Shown: piece by piece, positions 5,156 through 8,855 of the stretch
How positions within the stretch are numbered: position 1 is the stretch's first letter
Layout: each line of letters begins with the position of its first letter
Assembly: GCA_007120575.1 (NCBI GenBank)
Contig: SKNJ01000035.1
Coordinates: forward strand, 1 to 8,855
Length of the DNA: 8,855 nucleotides
Direction: 5' to 3'
From: Thioalkalivibrio sp.
GTDB taxonomy: Bacteria > Pseudomonadota > Gammaproteobacteria > Ectothiorhodospirales > Ectothiorhodospiraceae
The notes under the pieces: model-generated
What the model was told of the DNA's origin: nothing
Databases searched by the model: none
What the model saw: only the letters and a program-made list of their open reading frames with translations
Translations under genes and position numbers: made by a program

Positions 5156-6715
5156 ATGAACCGACTGTTCCGCTCCACCGCCGTTGTCAGTGGCATGACC
5201 ATGATCTCCCGGATCATGGGCTATCTGCGCGACATGGTGCTGGCGGTCACGTTCGGCGCCGGCCCGGCCACCGACGCCTTCTTCGTCGCGTTCCGGATCC
5301 CCAATTTCCTGCGCCGGCTGTTCGCGGAGGGTGCCTTCAACCAGGCCTTCGTGCCGGTGTTCGCGGAATATCGCGAAAAGCACGGCGCGGCAGCCCTGCG
5401 CGACTTGCTGGACCACACCGCCGGGGCGTTGATGACGGTGGTGGCGGTCGTCACGCTGGTCGGCGTGCTTGCGGCCCCGGCGCTCATCTGGATCTTCGCA
5501 CCAGGTCTGGCCCAGGCCGGGGGGCGCCAGGATCTCGCGGTGGAGATGCTGCGCATCACCTTTCCGTACCTGTTGTTCATCTCGCTCACCGCGATGGCCG
5601 GCGGGATCCTGAACAGCATCGGGCGCTTCGCGGTACCGGCAGTCACTCCGGTGTTCCTGAATCTCGCCCTGATCGGTGCCGCGCTGTGGCTTGCGCCGCG
5701 TTTCGCAGAGCCGATCGTCGCGCTTGCCTGGGGGGTGTTCCTGGCGGGCATCCTGCAACTCGCGTTCCAGCTTCCGTTCCTGTGGCGGGCGGGTTTGCTG
5801 CCACGTCCGCGCCTGCGGCGCGCCCACGAGGGGGTGCGCCGGATCGCGCGGCTGATGCTGCCGGCGATCCTCGGCACCTCGGTGGTCCAGATCAACCTGC
5901 TGGTGGATACCCTGGTGGCCTCGTTCCTGGTTGCCGGATCGATCTCCTGGCTGTATTTCGGCGACCGCTTCGTGGAGCTGCCGCTGGCACTGTTCGGCAT
6001 CGCGATCGGCACGGTGATCCTGCCGCGGCTGGCGCGCCAGTTCAGTCAGGCCGACGCGGCGGCCTTCGGCCGGACCCTCGACTGGGCGTTGCGTCTGGCG
6101 ATGCTGGTGGCCCTGCCGGCGACGGTCGGCCTGGTCGTGCTGGCGGTGCCGATCCTGGCCACCCTGATTCAGTACCAGGAGTTCGGGCAGCAGGACACCT
6201 ACATGACCGCGATGGCGCTGGCCGCCTACGCCCTGGGTCTGCCGGGCTTTATCCTGATCAAGGTCCTGGCGCCCGGGTTTTTTGCCCGCCAGGACACCCG
6301 TACTCCGGTCAAGATCGCGGTGATCGCGATGCTCGCCAATATCGTGCTGAATGGGTTGTTCGTGCTGCCGTGGTATCTGTCCGGGATCCCGGGCGCGCAT
6401 GCGGGTCTGGCGCTGGCGACTTCGGCCTCGGCCTATATCAACGCCGGTCTGTTGTACCGCGGGTTGATCCGCGAGGGGATCTACCAGCCGGGGCCGGGGT
6501 TGCCACGCCTGCGGTTCGGGTTGCCGGTGGCGCTGGGGGTGATGGCCGCGGTGCTGGTCTGGCTCTCACCCGCTTTCGGTCAGTGGACCGAGTGGTCGGT
6601 GAGTGTCCGGCTGCTGGCGCTGGCGGGGTTGATCGTTGCCGGGGCGGGCAGCCTGGGGGCGAGTCTGTGGGTGGCGGGCGTGCGGCCGCGCCATCTGGTC
6701 CTGCGCGACGCTTGA
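5156..6715 (+). CDS. murJ: Lipid II flippase MurJ (MviN)
   Basis: The 519-residue polytopic inner-membrane protein flips undecaprenyl-linked peptidoglycan precursor (lipid II) to the periplasm. It belongs to the MOP superfamily and is very similar to E. coli MurJ (511 residues). The N-terminal signature SRIMGYLRD, then TDAFFVAFRIPNFLRRLFAEG and AFVPVFAEY is clear. Residues matching those known to be essential in E. coli are present one position later: R19, R25, D40, R53 and R271 (in YFGDRF). ARQDTRTPVKIA, a conserved cytoplasmic loop, is also kept. Around fourteen hydrophobic helices span the length, and the protein ends with a short basic tail. The ATG at 5156 matches the family N-terminus exactly; the ribosome-binding site is weak. 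murJ followed by ribF and ileS is a familiar gammaproteobacterial arrangement, here separated from ribF by 157 bases with no visible terminator. Confidence 0.97.
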   Translation: MNRLFRSTAVVSGMTMISRIMGYLRDMVLAVTFGAGPATDAFFVAFRIPNFLRRLFAEGAFNQAFVPVFAEYREKHGAAALRDLLDHTAGALMTVVAVVTLVGVLAAPALIWIFAPGLAQAGGRQDLAVEMLRITFPYLLFISLTAMAGGILNSIGRFAVPAVTPVFLNLALIGAALWLAPRFAEPIVALAWGVFLAGILQLAFQLPFLWRAGLLPRPRLRRAHEGVRRIARLMLPAILGTSVVQINLLVDTLVASFLVAGSISWLYFGDRFVELPLALFGIAIGTVILPRLARQFSQADAAAFGRTLDWALRLAMLVALPATVGLVVLAVPILATLIQYQEFGQQDTYMTAMALAAYALGLPGFILIKVLAPGFFARQDTRTPVKIAVIAMLANIVLNGLFVLPWYLSGIPGAHAGLALATSASAYINAGLLYRGLIREGIYQPGPGLPRLRFGLPVALGVMAAVLVWLSPAFGQWTEWSVSVRLLALAGLIVAGAGSLGASLWVAGVRPRHLVLRDA

Positions 6716-6817
6716 TGCCTTGGCGGTCTGTGCCGCTGCTGCTGGCCGGGCCTGCTTCTTATGCGCCTTTGCCCCGGCGCCAGGTCGACCTTGGCCCTGG
6801 ATCGCGCAGCGGAGATG

Positions 6818-6847
6818 ATGCCGGGGGCCACCCTCGCGGGTTATACT
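6818..6847 (+). promoter_or_regulatory. Candidate sigma-70 promoter for ribF-ileS
   Basis: TATACT at 6842-6847 matches five of six bases of the -10 consensus in a GC-rich setting. The -35 is poor: ATGCCG at 6818-6823 with an 18-base spacer. Transcription would start near 6854 and leave a leader of about 20 bases before the ribF ATG at 6873. This would let ribF and ileS be transcribed independently of murJ. Confidence 0.45.
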
Positions 6848-6872
6848 CGCGCTTTTGCGTGGAATCGGGGCA

Positions 6873-7835
6873 ATGCGGCTGATTCGGGGGCTGGGTTCGG
6901 CCGGAGGCCGGGCGTTCGGCGAAGTGCAGGGCGCGGTGGTCACGATCGGCAACTTCGACGGGTTGCATCGGGGCCACCAGGCCGTGCTGGAACGCCTGCT
7001 GACGGTCGCTGCCGAACATGCGGCCCCCCCGGTCCTGCTGACCTTCGAACCGCTGCCGCGCGAGTACTTCGCCGCCCACGCCGGCGCGCCCCCGCCGCCC
7101 GGGCGCCTGCAGCGCCTGCGCGACCGTCTGGTCACGCTGCGCGACGCGGGGCTGGACGCGGTCTGGATCCTGCGCTTCGATGCGCGCCTGGCCAGCCAGC
7201 CGGCCGCGGAGTTCGTCGATCAGGTGCTGCACCGCCGGCTGGGCGCGCGGCATGTGCTGGTCGGCGACGATTTCCGCTTCGGGCGCGGGCGCGAGGGCGA
7301 TCAGATGCTGCTGCAGGCGGAGGGCGCGCGCCTCGGATTCGAGGTCGAATCCACGCCCACGGTCGCGGACGCCGAAGGGCGGATCAGCAGTACCCGGGTG
7401 CGGGCCGCGGCCCTGGCCGGGGATTTCGCGCAGGTCGCGGAACTGCTGGGGCGCCCCTATCGGCTGCACGGGCGCGTCGCGCATGGCGAGAAGCGCGGGC
7501 GCACGATCGGCTTCCCGACCGCGAACGTGCGTCTGGGCCGGTGGCCACTGGCGTTACGTGGCGTGTACGCCGGCTGGCTGTGGCGGGCCTCGGGCGAGGC
7601 CCTGCCCGGGGTCGCGAACATCGGCTGGCGCCCGACCGTGGACGGCACCGAACAACGCCTGGAAGTGCATGTGCTGGAGGGCCAGCCGGAGTTGTACGGT
7701 GAGGCCGTGTGCTTCGAGCCGGTCGCCCAGGTGCGCGAGGAACAGCGCTTCGATGGCCTGGACGCGCTGCGCGCGCAGATCGCGCGCGACGTGGAGACCG
7801 CACGGGCGCATCTTGCCGCAATCCCGCGCACCTGA
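6873..7835 (+). CDS. ribF: Bifunctional riboflavin kinase / FAD synthetase RibF
   Basis: The 320-residue cytoplasmic enzyme phosphorylates riboflavin to FMN and adenylates FMN to FAD. The N-terminal nucleotidyltransferase domain (about 1-185) shows GNFDGLHRGH at 26-35, with the nucleotide-binding histidines, the LTFEP segment at 56-60, VGDDFRFGRGREGD at 130-143 and ISSTRVR at 171-177. The C-terminal kinase domain (about 190-315) shows GRTIGFPTAN at 209-218, GVYAG at 230-234, the GVANIGWRPTV block at 246-256, and EVHVLEG followed by LYGE. The length is normal for the family. The ATG at 6873 gives the usual MRLIRG start; an in-frame TTG at 6855 would add six residues but falls at the expected transcription start. 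ileS follows after 61 bases, the usual partner in proteobacteria, and the two are likely one operon. Confidence 0.97.
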   Translation: MRLIRGLGSAGGRAFGEVQGAVVTIGNFDGLHRGHQAVLERLLTVAAEHAAPPVLLTFEPLPREYFAAHAGAPPPPGRLQRLRDRLVTLRDAGLDAVWILRFDARLASQPAAEFVDQVLHRRLGARHVLVGDDFRFGRGREGDQMLLQAEGARLGFEVESTPTVADAEGRISSTRVRAAALAGDFAQVAELLGRPYRLHGRVAHGEKRGRTIGFPTANVRLGRWPLALRGVYAGWLWRASGEALPGVANIGWRPTVDGTEQRLEVHVLEGQPELYGEAVCFEPVAQVREEQRFDGLDALRAQIARDVETARAHLAAIPRT

Positions 7836-7868
7836 CCCGAACGAACTGAATCCACCCTCTTTGCTATC

Positions 7869-7881
7869 GGCCTGCAAGGCC
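7869..7881 (+). repeat. Small perfect hairpin between ribF and ileS
   Basis: GGCCT at 7869-7873 pairs exactly with AGGCC at 7877-7881 around a three-base loop GCA. There is no T-run. It lies 15 bases before the ileS start in a region without a clear ribosome-binding site. It may have a minor role in mRNA stability or be chance. Confidence 0.25.
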
Positions 7882-7896
7882 CACCCGGACTGACTC

Positions 7897-8855
7897 ATGG
7901 CTAGAAAACCGGCACCGCCGAATCCCTACAAGGACACCCTGAACCTGCCCGAGACGGCATTCCCGATGCGCGCCGGCCTGGCAACGCGGGAGCCGGAGTG
8001 GCTGGAGGCGTGGAAGGCCGAGGACCGCTACCGGCGGTTGCGCGAGCACTGCGCCGGTCGGCCGCGCTTTGTGCTCGCCGACGGCCCGCCGTATGCCAAC
8101 GGCTCGATCCATGTCGGCCACGCAGTCAACAAGATCCTGAAGGACATCATCGTCAAGAGCCGAACCCTGGCGGGTTTCGATGCCCCGTACGTGCCGGGCT
8201 GGGACTGCCACGGCCTGCCGATCGAGCTGCAGGTAGAGCGCAACCTCGGCAAGGCCGGGCGCGACGTGGACGCCGCGACCTTCCGCAAGGCCTGCCGCGA
8301 CTATGCGCAGCAACAGGTGGATGGCCAGAGCGCGGACTTCCAGCGGCTCGGGGTGCTGGGCGACTGGCAGCACCCGTACCTGACCATGGACTACCAGGTC
8401 GAGGCCGACACCGTGCGCGCGCTGGGCGAGATCTTCCGCCGCGGGCATGTGCAGATGGGCGAGAAGCCGGTGCACTGGTGTGTGGACTGCGGCTCGGCCC
8501 TGGCCGAGGCCGAGGTGGAGTACGAGGACAAGATCTCGCAGGCGATCGACGTGCGCTTCCGGGTGGTCGACGATGTCGATCTGCTGCGGCGCTTCCAGGG
8601 CGCGAACGGCTCCACCGGCACCCTCAGCGTGGTGATCTGGACCACCACGCCCTGGACCCTGCCCGCCAACCAGGCGGTCGCGCTGCATCCGGATCTGGAG
8701 TATGCCCTGGTGCAGCTCGACAACGAGCGCCTGCTGCTGGCCGATGCCCTGGTAGACGAATGTCTGGAGCGCTATTCGCTGGGCGAGGGCGCGGTGGTGG
8801 CGCGGGCCCGGGGCAAGGCACTGGAAGGGCTGGAGCTGCAGCACCCGTTCCTGGA
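7897..8855 (+). CDS. ileS: Isoleucyl-tRNA synthetase IleS, 5' part (cut by window end)
   Basis: The first 319 codons of a class I aminoacyl-tRNA synthetase of about 940 residues in related bacteria are present with no stop before the window edge. It charges tRNA-Ile in the cytoplasm. The sequence begins [20 protein letters not shown], continues to [14 protein letters not shown], with the HIGH-type ATP-binding motif HVGH at 72-75, then WDCHGLPIE at 102-110, [20 protein letters not shown] with C195 and C198, and the editing (CP1) domain opening [11 protein letters not shown] at 248-258 with its threonine-rich site. These match E. coli IleS closely. The KMSKS motif and C-terminal zinc domain lie beyond the window. 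The ATG at 7897 fits the family N-terminus, though no good Shine-Dalgarno site precedes it. It is probably co-transcribed with ribF. Confidence 0.97.
   Translation, partial: MARKPAPPNPYKDTLNLPETAFPMRAGLATREPEWLEAWKAEDRYRRLREHCAGRPRFVLADGPPYANGSIHVGHAVNKILKDIIVKSRTLAGFDAPYVPGWDCHGLPIELQVERNLGKAGRDVDAATFRKACRDYAQQQVDGQSADFQRLGVLGDWQHPYLTMDYQVEADTVRALGEIFRRGHVQMGEKPVHWCVDCGSALAEAEVEYEDKISQAIDVRFRVVDDVDLLRRFQGANGSTGTLSVVIWTTTPWTLPANQAVALHPDLEYALVQLDNERLLLADALVDECLERYSLGEGAVVARARGKALEGLELQHPFL

Noticed and set aside
4199..6400. A 733-codon open frame on the minus strand
   Set aside because: It runs opposite the clearly real transferase and murJ genes, is rich in Arg, Gln, Gly and His with no domain signal, and is the usual shadow of GC-rich coding DNA.
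6716..6872. Search for rpsT (ribosomal protein S20), often found near ribF in gammaproteobacteria
   Set aside because: Neither this gap nor 4916-5155 encodes a lysine-rich protein of the right size on either strand; rpsT must lie elsewhere.
7836..7896. A riboswitch or T-box leader before ileS
   Set aside because: The gap is only 61 bases, with one 5-bp hairpin and no terminator; T-box leaders are much larger and not expected in gammaproteobacteria.

Overview
The window reads as chromosomal DNA of a high-GC gammaproteobacterium. The MurJ, RibF and IleS proteins closely resemble gammaproteobacterial versions, and the murJ-ribF-ileS order fits that class. The exported lipoprotein is strongly acidic, which together with the base composition suggests a salt- or alkali-adapted lineage such as Ectothiorhodospiraceae (Thioalkalivibrio-like). 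That placement is an inference; no rRNA or marker search was possible. All seven genes lie on the + strand. Most of the content is housekeeping, and no defence, phage, CRISPR or transposase genes are visible.

Layout. Positions 1-347 hold no convincing gene, but contain a roughly 157-bp imperfect palindrome (146-302) that ends 45 bases before the first gene. A TtcA-family PP-loop tRNA-thiolation ATPase (348-1136) overlaps by 26 bases an LpxL/HtrB-type lipid A acyltransferase (1111-2004). After a 171-base gap comes a large acidic lipoprotein with a DUF4382-type N-terminal domain and a proline/glycine repeat tail (2176-3711). A strong Rho-independent terminator (3814-3845) closes this half.

The second half concerns the cell envelope and core metabolism. 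A WecA/WbpL-type polyprenyl-phosphate sugar-1-phosphate transferase (3896-4915, TTG start) is followed by the lipid II flippase murJ (5156-6715). Then, from a recognisable -10 element, come the FAD synthetase/riboflavin kinase ribF (6873-7835) and the 5' part of isoleucyl-tRNA synthetase ileS (7897 onward, cut by the window edge). The envelope genes share a theme: the acyltransferase finishes lipid A, the WecA/WbpL-like enzyme starts glycans on undecaprenyl phosphate, and MurJ flips the undecaprenyl-linked peptidoglycan precursor. The tRNA-thiolation gene and ileS are linked to translation.

The most unusual signal is the long palindrome at 146-302. It can form either one long stem or two separate hairpins, and it may be a miniature repetitive element or a structured leader. 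No wholly new multi-gene system could be supported.
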